In this document: positions 35,195 through 43,891 of the stretch, one piece after another | Layout: every line of letters starts with the position of its first letter | How positions within the stretch are numbered: the first letter of the stretch is position 1 | Assembly (NCBI GenBank): GCA_017436345.1 | Contig: JAFSDH010000001.1 | Coordinates: forward strand, 92,943-156,942 | Length of the DNA: 64,000 nucleotides | Direction: 5' to 3' | Origin: Bacilli bacterium | Lineage (GTDB): Bacteria > Bacillota_I > Bacilli_A > RF39 > UBA660 | The notes under the pieces: model-generated | Seen by the model: only the letters and a program-made list of their open reading frames with translations | What the model was told of the DNA's origin: nothing | The model's database searches: none | Translations under genes and position numbers: made by a program

Positions 35195-36793
35195 ATGATA
35201 CAAGTTAATAATGTTACTTTAAAGTTTGGAAAGCGAACTTTATTTGAAGATGTTAATATTAAGTTTACACCAGGGAATTGTTATGGGTTAATTGGTGCTA
35301 ATGGTAGTGGTAAAAGTACTTTTTTAAAGGTACTATCTGGTGAAATTGATACTACTCATGGTGAAGTAATAATTGATAAAGGTGAAAGACTTGCGGTGTT
35401 AAAACAAAATCATTATGAATATGATGAGGAAAGAGTTATTGATACTGTTATTATGGGGAATAGTCGTCTTTACGAAATAATGAAAGAAAAAGAAGAATTA
35501 TATTCTCATACTGAGTTTACTGATGAAGATGGAATGCGCCTTGGAGAACTTGAAGCTGAGTTTATGGATTTGAATGGATGGGAAGCTGAAAGTGAAGCTA
35601 GTGAACTTTTAAATAATTTAGGTGTTGAAGTTGAGCTTCATTATTTAATGATGAAAGAACTACCTAATAATAAAAAAGTTAAAGTATTACTTGCACAAGC
35701 ATTGTTTGGTAATCCTGATATTCTTCTACTAGACGAACCTACTAATAACTTAGATATTGAAGCTATTAATTGGTTAGAAGAATTTTTAATTAATTTTAAT
35801 AATACAGTTATTGTAGTATCACATGATAGACATTTTTTAAATAAGGTTTGTACACATATAGCAGATATAGATTTTAGTAAAATTAAGTTATATATTGGTA
35901 ATTATGATTTTTGGTATGAATCTAGTCAACTTGCTCTTAAACAAATGAAGGAACAAAATAAGAAAAAAGAAGATAAGATTAAAGAGTTACAATCATTTAT
36001 TGCAAGATTTTCTGCTAATGCATCAAAGAGTCGTCAAGCTACTAGTAGAAAGAAAATGTTAGAAAAGATTGAGCTTGATCAAATTGTACCATCATCTCGT
36101 AAATATCCTTTTGTTGAATTTAAACCTGAAAGAGAAACTGGTAAAGAAGTATTAACTGTAAAAAATATTAGTAAAACTATTGATGGTAAAAAAGTATTAA
36201 ATAATGTTAGTTTTATAATGCAAAAGGGAGATAAAATTGCTTTTGTTGGAACTAATAATATTGCTAAAACTGCTTTGTTTAAAATTTTAATGGGTGAAGA
36301 TACTCCTGATAGTGGAAGTGTTGAATGGGGTAAAACTGTTAAATGTAGTTATATGCCACAAGATAATACAGAATATTTTAATCGTGATGAAGATATAACA
36401 GAATGGATGGGACATTATTATCATGTTGATGATGTTACTGTTCTTCGTGGATTTTTAGGTAGAATGTTATTTTCTGGAGAAGAAGTATTTAAGAGTGTAA
36501 AGGTTTTATCTGGTGGAGAAAAGGCTAGATGTATGTTATCTAAGATAATGTTAGAAGCAGGAAATGTTATTATTTTAGATGAACCTACGAACCATTTAGA
36601 TCTAGAAAGTATTACCTCTTTAAACAATGGATTAATGAAGTTTAATGGTGAATTATTATTTTCTTCTCATGACCATCAATTCGTTCAAACAACAGCTAAT
36701 AGAATTATTGAATTAACAGATAATGGATTAATTGATAGAATGACTGATTATGATACTTATTTAGAAGAAAAAGCTAAAAAAGAAAGTAAATAA
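35195..36793 (+). CDS. ABC-F family ATPase with one degenerate site
   Basis: This is a 532-residue protein with two ABC domains and no membrane part, with the linker typical of ABC-F ribosome-associated factors. NBD1 has Walker A GANGSGKST (about 34-42) and Walker B LLLDEPTNNLD, but its signature is LPNNKKVKV instead of LSGGxxxR. NBD2 has the signature LSGGEKAR and ILDEPTNHLD, but its P-loop reads GTNNIAKTA, lacking both key glycines. The intact P-loop of NBD1 pairs with the intact signature of NBD2, leaving one good and one degenerate composite site. The closest group I can suggest is YkpA/YbiT-like. GAGGTGAT precedes the ATG. Confidence 0.85.
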   Translation: MIQVNNVTLKFGKRTLFEDVNIKFTPGNCYGLIGANGSGKSTFLKVLSGEIDTTHGEVIIDKGERLAVLKQNHYEYDEERVIDTVIMGNSRLYEIMKEKEELYSHTEFTDEDGMRLGELEAEFMDLNGWEAESEASELLNNLGVEVELHYLMMKELPNNKKVKVLLAQALFGNPDILLLDEPTNNLDIEAINWLEEFLINFNNTVIVVSHDRHFLNKVCTHIADIDFSKIKLYIGNYDFWYESSQLALKQMKEQNKKKEDKIKELQSFIARFSANASKSRQATSRKKMLEKIELDQIVPSSRKYPFVEFKPERETGKEVLTVKNISKTIDGKKVLNNVSFIMQKGDKIAFVGTNNIAKTALFKILMGEDTPDSGSVEWGKTVKCSYMPQDNTEYFNRDEDITEWMGHYYHVDDVTVLRGFLGRMLFSGEEVFKSVKVLSGGEKARCMLSKIMLEAGNVIILDEPTNHLDLESITSLNNGLMKFNGELLFSSHDHQFVQTTANRIIELTDNGLIDRMTDYDTYLEEKAKKESK

Positions 36794-36853
36794 TCTAGAC
36801 TAATAATATTTGTAAATATCTATATTTTTCATACTATATACCAGGAGGTATAT

Positions 36854-37159
36854 ATGAGAAGTATAGATATTTTTAGTTTAATGAATCTTACTAATCCTAG
36901 AATTATTGATATTAGAGATAATTATAAATATAATTTAGGTACTATACCTGGTTCTATTAACATTCCATATCTTTTTCTTGTTACTAATCCTATAGAATAT
37001 TTAAATATGAATGAAACATATTATTTATTATGTGATTTTGGTAATACAAGTATGAGATGTTGTTTAGAATTAGTAGAACGTGGTTATAATGTTTTTAATA
37101 TTGATGGTGGATATGAAAGTTATTTGAAATATAGAAATAATAAAAAAGACTTTAAATAG
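36854..37159 (+). CDS. Rhodanese-like single-domain protein
   Basis: This is a 101-residue protein. It begins with IIDIRDNYKYNLGTIPGSINIPY, the rhodanese D-x-R and H/Y-IPGS-NIP signature. The probable active-site Cys lies in the loop LLCDFGNTSMR (about 64-74), and the domain ends with NIDGGYESY. It probably handles sulfane sulfur. AGGAGGT is present 5 nt before the ATG. Its stop codon is inside the following terminator. Confidence 0.8.
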   Translation: MRSIDIFSLMNLTNPRIIDIRDNYKYNLGTIPGSINIPYLFLVTNPIEYLNMNETYYLLCDFGNTSMRCCLELVERGYNVFNIDGGYESYLKYRNNKKDFK

Positions 37160-37167
37160 TCTTTTTT
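37142..37167 (+). terminator. Rho-independent terminator overlapping a stop codon
   Basis: AAAAAAGACT / AGTCTTTTTT, loop TTAAAT. The stop codon of the rhodanese gene is within the stem. Confidence 0.85.
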
Positions 37168-37246
37168 ACGTAAATTAGTTAGAAAAATATTATTATTTAT
37201 TGTCTTTTTTTCACTATTGTTTTATCTTTTAGAAGAGAGTGGTTGT

Positions 37247-38134
37247 ATGAAAAAAAGAATTAGTTTATTAATATTTATTTTTTTAGGAATAGTATCATTA
37301 GTATTTGCAATTCCAACGAATGCGGATAGTGGTTGGGATTCTGATTATGATAGTGGTAGTTCATGGGACTCTGGTTCGTCATGGGACTCTGATTCATCAT
37401 GGGATTCTGATTCGTCATGGGATTCTGATTATAGTGGTAGTGGTAGTAGTGGTGATTTATCGGGTGGTGAAGCTTTAATTGTATTACTAGTTCTTATTGT
37501 GATTATTGCAGTTACTATATATGATGTTAAAAATAAAACAAGTAAAATTAATGTGGAAAGTAGAAATAATTATGATTTAGGAAGTAATTATTATGATGTA
37601 TCTGATGAATTACTTAATAAGTATGGACTATCTTTAGAACCTTTAAAAAATGAATTGTATTTTAATTTTGTTGATATTCAAAATGCATGGATGAATTTTG
37701 ATTATGATAATTTGAAAAAGTATTGTACTGATGAACTTTATAATAGTTATAAATCACAATTAAATGTTTTAAAAGTTAAAAAAGGTAAGAATATAATGAG
37801 TGATTTTGAATTATTAGATTGTAAAGTTACTGACGTTAAGGAAATGGGTACACAAATAGTTGTAACAACATATATGAAAGTTTCTTTCTATGATTATGTT
37901 ATTAATTCTGAAACTGGTAGTGTAACTCGTGGAAATAAGAATAGAAAAATTGTTAATAATTATGAAATGACTTTTGTTAAGAGTAGTACAAGTAATAATG
38001 GTATAGTTAAATGTCCTAGTTGTTCGGCTGAAGTACATGCTAATGCTTCTGGAAAATGTGAATATTGTGGAAGTGTTATTGTAAAGGATTCTGGAGAATT
38101 TGTTTTAAGTAAAAAAGTTAATAAGAATAGGTGA
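37247..38134 (+). CDS. Tim44-like domain protein with signal peptide, SWDSDS repeats and zinc ribbon
   Basis: This is a 295-residue protein. A signal peptide (1-24) precedes a Ser/Asp/Trp-rich region (about 26-75) that includes tandem SSWDSD units. A membrane helix (about 80-100), a Tim44-like domain (about 125-260) and a C-terminal zinc ribbon (CPSC ... CEYC) follow. The start at 37247 has GAGAGTGG upstream and gives a proper signal peptide. It ends in TGA just before the next gene, a paralogue lacking the signal and repeats. Tim44-like domains bind lipids or membranes; the bacterial role is unknown. Confidence 0.7.
   Translation: MKKRISLLIFIFLGIVSLVFAIPTNADSGWDSDYDSGSSWDSGSSWDSDSSWDSDSSWDSDYSGSGSSGDLSGGEALIVLLVLIVIIAVTIYDVKNKTSKINVESRNNYDLGSNYYDVSDELLNKYGLSLEPLKNELYFNFVDIQNAWMNFDYDNLKKYCTDELYNSYKSQLNVLKVKKGKNIMSDFELLDCKVTDVKEMGTQIVVTTYMKVSFYDYVINSETGSVTRGNKNRKIVNNYEMTFVKSSTSNNGIVKCPSCSAEVHANASGKCEYCGSVIVKDSGEFVLSKKVNKNR
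37331..37434 (+). repeat. Short tandem coding repeats (SSWDSD units)
   Basis: About five units of roughly 18 bp (TCATGGGATTCTGATTCG-like) encode Ser-Ser-Trp-Asp-Ser-Asp. Units differ at third positions, for example GGGACT versus GGGATT, so the array is not freshly expanded. Confidence 0.75.
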
Positions 38135-38139
38135 TAGTT

Positions 38140-38688
38140 ATGACAATAGAAGAATTTTTAAAAGTAGATGGTAATTTTAATGAAGCTGGTTTTATTAATA
38201 GGGTAGATAATACTTTTATAAAATTATTTACAGCTATAATGTTAGATGAATTAGATGATGTTAAACATTTCATTAGTGATGAGTTATATGATTATTATAA
38301 GAAAAAGAATGAAGAGATGAATTTAAATAATCAAAGACAAATGTATGATGAGTTAAATGTAAAAAGTTCTAGAATAAATAATATTTTTATTAATGAAGAT
38401 AATTATATTATTGAAGTGTATTTAGAAGCTAGATATATGGATTATATTATTGATTTAGAATCAGGTAATAAAATATCTGGTAATGATGAAAGTAGAGTTC
38501 AAGATAATTATATTTTACAGTTTGTTAGAAAGGTTGATATAAAACAACAAGGAATGGTTAGAAGATGTCCTGGTTGTGGTGCGCCTATGGATATTAATAA
38601 TAATGGTAAATGTAGTTATTGTGGTGCTACTTATAATTTAGAAGATTATGATTGGATTTTAAATAGTATAAAAAAAGACTCTTTTTAG
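38140..38688 (+). CDS. Tim44-like protein with zinc ribbon (soluble paralogue)
   Basis: This is a 182-residue protein. A Tim44-like domain (about 15-130) contains FIKLFTAIMLDELDDVKHFISDEL and YMDYIIDLESG. The zinc ribbon CPGCG ... CSYCG spans about 145-165. It aligns with the preceding protein over the domain and ribbon but has no signal peptide or membrane segment. AGGTGAT is the ribosome site, 6 nt before ATG at 38140; an upstream in-frame GTG lies within it. The pair probably forms one membrane-linked complex (inferred). Confidence 0.65.
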   Translation: MTIEEFLKVDGNFNEAGFINRVDNTFIKLFTAIMLDELDDVKHFISDELYDYYKKKNEEMNLNNQRQMYDELNVKSSRINNIFINEDNYIIEVYLEARYMDYIIDLESGNKISGNDESRVQDNYILQFVRKVDIKQQGMVRRCPGCGAPMDINNNGKCSYCGATYNLEDYDWILNSIKKDSF

Positions 38689-38698
38689 AGTCTTATTT
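38671..38698. terminator. Bidirectional terminator overlapping two stop codons
   Basis: AAGACTCT / AGAGTCTT, loop TTTT. It lies between the convergent Tim44-like and UPF0316 genes. Confidence 0.75.
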
Positions 38699-39199
38699 TA
38701 TGTATCCATTTTGAACTAATTTTGTTTCTGTTACAACGATGAAGGCGTTTTTATCAAGTTTTTTTATAATGTTTTTTATATCAGATATATTTTTATTATT
38801 TACTTCGATAACTAACATATATTTTTTAGAATCATTATATCCTTTAGCATCAATAACTGTAACTCCATAGCCACTTCCACTTATAACATCGATTATTTTT
38901 CTATTTTTTGTTATTACTTGAAGAGTAGAATTTCCACTAATAAATTTTTGTGATAGTTGTCCTCCTAAGTATGTTCCAGTAGCAAAACCACCAGCATACG
39001 CTATTGCAACAAAAATACTATTAATATCAGTATTTAATGCTTCTTTAACAACTATGAACCAAATTAGGGCTTCAATAAAACCAATTAAACTAGCTTGGAC
39101 TGGTTTAGATTTTACAGTTAGAATTGTTCTAAAGGTTCCCATTGTTACATCAAGTATTCTTACAAAAAATATTTTTAAACATAAAAATAATAGTTCCAT
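38693..39199 (-). CDS. UPF0316 / DUF2179-DUF5698 membrane protein (YebE-like)
   Basis: This is a 168-residue protein. Three membrane helices (about 5-25, 35-55, 60-80) include the conserved RILDVTMGTFRTILTVK and YAGGFATGTYLGG. The C-terminal DUF2179 domain begins around residue 95 (LQVITK) with SGYGVTVIDAKG. The minus-strand start is preceded by AAGGTGAT. The family is widespread in Firmicutes without an agreed function. Confidence 0.82.
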   Translation of the reverse strand: MELLFLCLKIFFVRILDVTMGTFRTILTVKSKPVQASLIGFIEALIWFIVVKEALNTDINSIFVAIAYAGGFATGTYLGGQLSQKFISGNSTLQVITKNRKIIDVISGSGYGVTVIDAKGYNDSKKYMLVIEVNNKNISDIKNIIKKLDKNAFIVVTETKLVQNGYIK

Positions 39200-39335
39200 A
39201 TTATCACCTTATCCTCAAAGAAAGTATAGATAATTTACTTTACTTTGTCAATTAATAAAAATATTATTTTATTTAAGCTGTTATTTATATTATAATTAAA
39301 ATCGTAGATAATATGAATTTTTTGGAAGGTGAAGT

Positions 39336-39929
39336 ATGAGTCCAGTTATTACAGACATAGTTAATAATATTGTTAATTTTATTCAACTATATGGTCCATG
39401 GTTAGGATTTTTAATAATTATACTTGAGTCAATCTTACCATTTTTACCTCTTTTTGTATTTATTGCGTTAAATGTAGAAGCTTTTGGTGTGATATTAGGT
39501 TTTTTAATATCATGGAGTGCAACGATTGTTGGTTGTTTAATATCATATTTCTTTTTTAGATATTTATTAGGAAAAAAGATAGATATATATATTAATAAGA
39601 ATAAGACAAAGAAAAATAGTAAGAGATTAGTTAAGATAATTAAAATGATAAAGAATATTAAGTTTTCGACTTTAGTACTTATAATGGCTTTACCGTTTTC
39701 ACCTGCTTTTGCAATAAATATTGCATGTGGTATTACAAATGTTAATTTTAAAAAATTCTTTTTATCGCTATTAATATCAAAAGTATCGATTATATATTTT
39801 TGGGGATTTATTGGTACTAGTTTGATAGATAGTATTATGGATATAACAATATTATTTAGAGTTGTTATTATGTTATTAGTTGCTTTTTTTATTTCTAAGT
39901 ATGTTATGAAGAAATATGATATAGAATAG
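39336..39929 (+). CDS. VTT/SNARE-associated (TVP38/DedA-like) membrane protein
   Basis: This is a 197-residue protein with five or six membrane helices. The family signature begins FLIIILESILPFLPLFVFIALN and continues with the ALPFSPAFAINIACGITNV segment. GWGFIGTSL-like residues occur near residue 160. Such proteins act as lipid scramblases or undecaprenyl-phosphate flippases in some bacteria. GAAGGTGAAGT precedes the ATG. rmuC follows after 10 nt. Confidence 0.8.
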   Translation: MSPVITDIVNNIVNFIQLYGPWLGFLIIILESILPFLPLFVFIALNVEAFGVILGFLISWSATIVGCLISYFFFRYLLGKKIDIYINKNKTKKNSKRLVKIIKMIKNIKFSTLVLIMALPFSPAFAINIACGITNVNFKKFFLSLLISKVSIIYFWGFIGTSLIDSIMDITILFRVVIMLLVAFFISKYVMKKYDIE

Positions 39930-39939
39930 GAGTGTTTTT

Positions 39940-41025
39940 ATGGATATAGCAGTTTTAATTTTATTAGTAGTATTAATTATTTTTAATATTATTTTAATTA
40001 TGATGGTAATAAAAAATAAGAAAGATGAGATTAGTATAGTTGAAAAACTAGGGCGTTTTGAATTTAATATTACTAAAGATATAAATAATTTTAAGAATGA
40101 TTTTGATAAAGAAATAAATGGTAATTTTGAAAGAATGAATGAAAAGATTGAAAGAAAGTTAAATCTTATTAATGATCGTGTTAATGAACGTCTTGATCAA
40201 AATTTTGAAAAGACTAATAAGACTTTTTCTAATATACTTGAAAGATTATCTAAGATTGATGAAGCTCAAAAGAAGATTGAGACTTTATCTGGGGATATAG
40301 TATCTTTACAAAGTGTTTTAACTGATAAGAAGAGTAGAGGTATTTTTGGAGAAGTTAATTTAAAACATATTTTGAGTAATGTATTTGGAGAAAAAAATGA
40401 TAAGATATATAGACTTCAACATACATTATCTAATGGTACGATAGCTGATTCTATTTTATTTGCTCCTGAACCTTTAGGAACTATTGCAATTGATTCTAAA
40501 TTTCCTTTAGAAAATTATCAAATGATGGTTGATAAGAAAAACTCTCAGGAAATGCGTGAAAAATATGAGAAAATGTTTAAGGCTGATATGAAGAAACATA
40601 TAGATGCGATTAGTAGTAAATATATTATTCCTGATGAAACAAGTGATCAAGCAATTATGTTTTTACCAGCTGAAGCTATTTTTGCAGAGGTTAATGCATA
40701 TCATCAAGATGTTATTGATTATGCTTATAAGAAACATGTATGGGTTACTTCACCAACAACTTTGATTTCGACTTTAACGGTTGTTCAAATGATTATTAAG
40801 AATATGGAAAGAGATAAATATACATCTATTATTCATAATGAGCTTAATAAGTTAGGTCAAGAATTTTCTAGATATAAAGATCGCTGGGATCATTTAGCTA
40901 AAAGTATTCAGACTGTTAACAAAGATGTAGAAAGTGTTCATATTACTACTGAAAAAATTAGTAAAAGATTTAATGAAATTAGTGGTGTTGAAATAGATAA
41001 GTTAGCACTTGATGAAAATGAATAA
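39940..41025 (+). CDS. rmuC: DNA recombination protein RmuC
   Basis: This is a 361-residue protein. An N-terminal membrane helix (3-25) and a coiled coil (about 35-115) precede the RmuC nuclease-like domain: GIFGEVNLKHIL, IAIDSKFPLENY and FLPAEAIFAEV. The Lys in DSKFPLENY and the following Glu fit a PD-(D/E)xK-like core. RmuC limits rearrangements between short inverted repeats in E. coli. AGGAGTG precedes the ATG. Confidence 0.93.
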   Translation: MDIAVLILLVVLIIFNIILIMMVIKNKKDEISIVEKLGRFEFNITKDINNFKNDFDKEINGNFERMNEKIERKLNLINDRVNERLDQNFEKTNKTFSNILERLSKIDEAQKKIETLSGDIVSLQSVLTDKKSRGIFGEVNLKHILSNVFGEKNDKIYRLQHTLSNGTIADSILFAPEPLGTIAIDSKFPLENYQMMVDKKNSQEMREKYEKMFKADMKKHIDAISSKYIIPDETSDQAIMFLPAEAIFAEVNAYHQDVIDYAYKKHVWVTSPTTLISTLTVVQMIIKNMERDKYTSIIHNELNKLGQEFSRYKDRWDHLAKSIQTVNKDVESVHITTEKISKRFNEISGVEIDKLALDENE

Positions 41026-41049
41026 AAGATATCATAGATATCTTTTTTT
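41024..41049 (+). terminator. Rho-independent terminator
   Basis: AAAGATATC / GATATCTTT, loop ATA, then T. It follows rmuC. Confidence 0.85.
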
Positions 41050-41090
41050 GTTTGTGATAGAATTTAAATATAACTAGGAGGATATACAAA

Positions 41091-43250
41091 ATGAATGAAA
41101 ATATAATTAAAGAGATAAGTAAGAATTTAAATATAAGAGAAAAGCAAGTAGAAGTAGTTTTATCTTTACTTAGTGAAGGTAATACAATTCCTTTTATTGC
41201 TAGATATAGAAAAGAAGCAACTGGGGCTTTAGATGAAGAAATAATTCGTAGTATTAATGAAGTATATGAATATGAAGTTAATTTATTAAAAAGAAAAGAA
41301 GATGTTATTCGTTTAATTGATGAAAAAGGGATGCTTACAGAAGAGTTAAAAAATGAAATTCTATCTTGTACAAAACTTGTTGAGGTAGAAGATTTATATC
41401 GACCATATAAAGAAAAGAAAAAGACAAAAGCAACAGAAGCGATAGCAAATGGTCTTGAACCTCTAGCAAAGATGATTCTTGAGTTTAATAATAAAGATTA
41501 TAACAATGAGGCTAAGGCTTTTATTTCTGATAAAGTTAAAAGTGTTGAAGATGCGCTTATGGGAGCTAAATATATAATTGCTGAAATAGTTAGTGATAAT
41601 GCTGAATATCGTAAATATATTCGTGAAAATATTACTAAGTTTGGTACTATTTCTTCTAAAATAAAGAAAAAAGCAGAAGATGCTAATAAAGTATATGAGA
41701 TGTATTATGATTATAGTGAAGCTGTATCAAGAATTAAACCTCATCGAGTTCTTGCGTTAAATCGTGGAGAAAAAGAGGGAATTTTATCTGTTTCTATCGA
41801 TGTAGATGAAACATATATTTTAAATTATTTATATAAGAAAAATATAAAAAAGAATGGTGTGAGTGAAGAAGATTTAGTTAAAGAAGCAATTGATGATAGT
41901 TTTAAAAGATTAATTTTTCCGAGTGTTGAAAGAGAAATTCGTAGTGATTTAAAACTTGTTGGTGAAGATTGTGCGATTGATAATTTTTCTAAGAATGTTG
42001 AAAGTTTACTTTTAACGCCACCGATAAAAGAAAAAGTAGTTCTTGGATATGATCCAGCTTTTCGTACGGGGTGTAAGTTGGCAGTATTAGATGTTACGGG
42101 TAAACCACTTGAAATAGCAGTTATTTATCCAACTGAACCACATAATAAAATTGAGGAAAGTAAAAAAATAGTTCTTGATTTAATAGAAAAATATAATATT
42201 GATATTATTGCGATTGGAAACGGAACTGCCTCGCGTGAAAGTGAAGCATTTATTGTAAATGTAATTAAAGAATGTAAGAGAAAAGTTGAATATATTATTG
42301 TTAATGAAGCAGGAGCATCTGTTTATTCAGCATCGAAGCTTGCGATAGATGAGTTTCCTGACTTAACAGTTGAAAAAAGAAGTGCGATATCAATTGGTAG
42401 ACGTCTTCAAGATTCATTAAGTGAACTTGTTAAAATTGATCCTAAGAGTATTGGAGTAGGATTATATCAACATGATGTTACGCCAAAGAAATTGGATGAT
42501 TCTTTAGATTTTGTAGTTACAAAAGTTGTTAACCAAGTTGGAGTAAATATTAATACGGCATCTCCATCTTTGCTTAAATATGTATCTGGTTTAAATAAGA
42601 AAGCAATCGATGGAATTATTGCTTATCGTGATGAAAAAGGTAAGTTTGTTTCTCGTAATGAAATTAAGAAAGTAAAAGGGGTCAGTGATAAAGTATTTGA
42701 ACAATCAATTGGATTTATGAGAATTTTAGATGGTGTTAATCCTCTTGATAAAACCTCAATTCATCCAGAGAGTTATGAAGTTGTTGAAAAGTTATTATCT
42801 AGTATAGGACTAGATAAAACAATGATTGGTACTGATACTTTAGTTAATAAATTGAAAGATTTTGATGTTGATAAAATGAGTTTATCTTTAGGTATAGATA
42901 AATATACATTAAAGGATATTGTTGATGATTTATGTAAACCTAATCGTGATCCAAGAGATAATATGCCTAAACCGCTTCTTAAGAGTGATGTTTTACATTT
43001 AGAACAATTACATGTTGGAGATAAGTTACAGGGTACAGTTCGTAATGTTGTAGATTTTGGAGTATTTATTGATATTGGTGTTCATAATGATGGACTTGCG
43101 CATATTTCTAAGTTAACTAGTAAGTATATTAAACATCCTAGTGAAGTTGTTAGTGTAGGAGATATTGTTGATTGTTATGTATTAAACGTTGATTTAGAAA
43201 AACAAAAGGTTTCTTTGAGTTTACTTCCAATAGAACAAGTAGGTGAATAA
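41091..43250 (+). CDS. tex: Tex-family RNA-binding S1 protein
   Basis: This is a 719-residue protein with the full Tex layout. The N-terminal helical part holds TIPFIARYRKEATGALDEE. A YqgF/RuvX-like nuclease-fold domain (about 320-450) starts GYDPAFRTGCKLAV. Helix-hairpin-helix motifs (about 490-560) include NINTASPSLL. The C-terminal S1 domain (about 645-715) holds GTVRNVVDFGVFIDIGVHNDGLAH, shown here only as a landmark within residues 646-670. AGGAGG precedes the ATG. Tex binds RNA and affects transcription and toxin expression in several bacteria. Confidence 0.95.
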   Translation: MNENIIKEISKNLNIREKQVEVVLSLLSEGNTIPFIARYRKEATGALDEEIIRSINEVYEYEVNLLKRKEDVIRLIDEKGMLTEELKNEILSCTKLVEVEDLYRPYKEKKKTKATEAIANGLEPLAKMILEFNNKDYNNEAKAFISDKVKSVEDALMGAKYIIAEIVSDNAEYRKYIRENITKFGTISSKIKKKAEDANKVYEMYYDYSEAVSRIKPHRVLALNRGEKEGILSVSIDVDETYILNYLYKKNIKKNGVSEEDLVKEAIDDSFKRLIFPSVEREIRSDLKLVGEDCAIDNFSKNVESLLLTPPIKEKVVLGYDPAFRTGCKLAVLDVTGKPLEIAVIYPTEPHNKIEESKKIVLDLIEKYNIDIIAIGNGTASRESEAFIVNVIKECKRKVEYIIVNEAGASVYSASKLAIDEFPDLTVEKRSAISIGRRLQDSLSELVKIDPKSIGVGLYQHDVTPKKLDDSLDFVVTKVVNQVGVNINTASPSLLKYVSGLNKKAIDGIIAYRDEKGKFVSRNEIKKVKGVSDKVFEQSIGFMRILDGVNPLDKTSIHPESYEVVEKLLSSIGLDKTMIGTDTLVNKLKDFDVDKMSLSLGIDKYTLKDIVDDLCKPNRDPRDNMPKPLLKSDVLHLEQLHVGDKLQGTVRNVVDFGVFIDIGVHNDGLAHISKLTSKYIKHPSEVVSVGDIVDCYVLNVDLEKQKVSLSLLPIEQVGE

Positions 43251-43251
43251 A

Positions 43252-43587
43252 GTGAAAAAGATGATTAATGAATATATAGATAAAGTTGAAATGGAATTAA
43301 TTAATAAGAAAAGTGATTTAAAATCTTTGAAAGAAGAATTATTAATAAAAATATCTTTTTTTCAACATGAGCGATTAATACATTTTTTAGTTACAATGTT
43401 AGTTGCTATAATAACTGTTATTTTATTAATAACTAGTTTAATTATTGAAAATCTTTTGTTAATGTTATTATTATTTATTTTTATTATTTTACTTTTTTCA
43501 TATATATTACATTATTATTTTTTGGAAAATAAGGTTCAGTATTTATATAAGTTATATGATGAAATAGAAGATAGGATTAAAAAGTAA
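43252..43587 (+). CDS. Small membrane protein, unknown
   Basis: This is a 111-residue protein with a charged helical N-terminus (about 1-40), two membrane helices (about 45-65 and 70-90) and a short charged C-terminus. The start is uncertain. GTG at 43252 lies 5 nt after AGGTGA; GTG at 43243 lies inside that site; ATG at 43261 is also possible. It starts directly after tex and is probably co-transcribed with it. Confidence 0.55.
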   Translation: MKKMINEYIDKVEMELINKKSDLKSLKEELLIKISFFQHERLIHFLVTMLVAIITVILLITSLIIENLLLMLLLFIFIILLFSYILHYYFLENKVQYLYKLYDEIEDRIKK

Positions 43588-43595
43588 TTAAATTG

Positions 43596-43634
43596 AAAAG
43601 ATAAAATAAGGAGTAGATTTATTTTATCTTTTTT
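43596..43634 (+). terminator. Rho-independent terminator
   Basis: The 13-bp stem AAAAGATAAAATA / TATTTTATCTTTT with an 11-nt loop is followed by T. Confidence 0.8.
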
Positions 43635-43672
43635 GTTATACTTTTTATAGTAAGAGAATAGGAGGAATAGTT

Positions 43673-43861
43673 ATGGCTAGTACAAAAAATACAAAAAAAC
43701 CTGCAAAAAAGGTGGTTAAGAAAGCAGAAACTACAAAAACAGCAAAGCATGCTAGAAGTCATGAAAATAAACTTCATATTTATGCCGGTTTTATTTTAGG
43801 TTTATTGACTACAATTTTATTTGTAGAAATTTTATTAGCAGTTTATTTGTTATGTATGTAA
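43673..43861 (+). CDS. Small Lys-rich single-pass membrane protein
   Basis: This is a 62-residue protein. A basic Ala/Lys/Thr-rich N-terminus (about 1-33, KKPAKKVVKKAE) resembles histone-like tails. One membrane helix follows (about 36-60). AGGAGGAATAG precedes the ATG; an extended -10-like TGTTATACT lies near 43634. No family is recognised. The basic tail could bind nucleic acid or acidic membrane lipid (guess). Confidence 0.6.
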   Translation: MASTKNTKKPAKKVVKKAETTKTAKHARSHENKLHIYAGFILGLLTTILFVEILLAVYLLCM

Positions 43862-43891
43862 AAAGAACTTCAAAATTGAAGTTCTTTTTTT
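43861..43891. terminator. Bidirectional terminator
   Basis: AAAAGAACTTC / GAAGTTCTTTT with loop AAAATT, between convergent genes. Confidence 0.85.

Noticed and set aside
37331..37434. CRISPR-like short repeats
   Set aside because: The units are about 18 bp, in frame and without unique spacers; they encode SSWDSD repeats. No CRISPR array was seen anywhere in the window.
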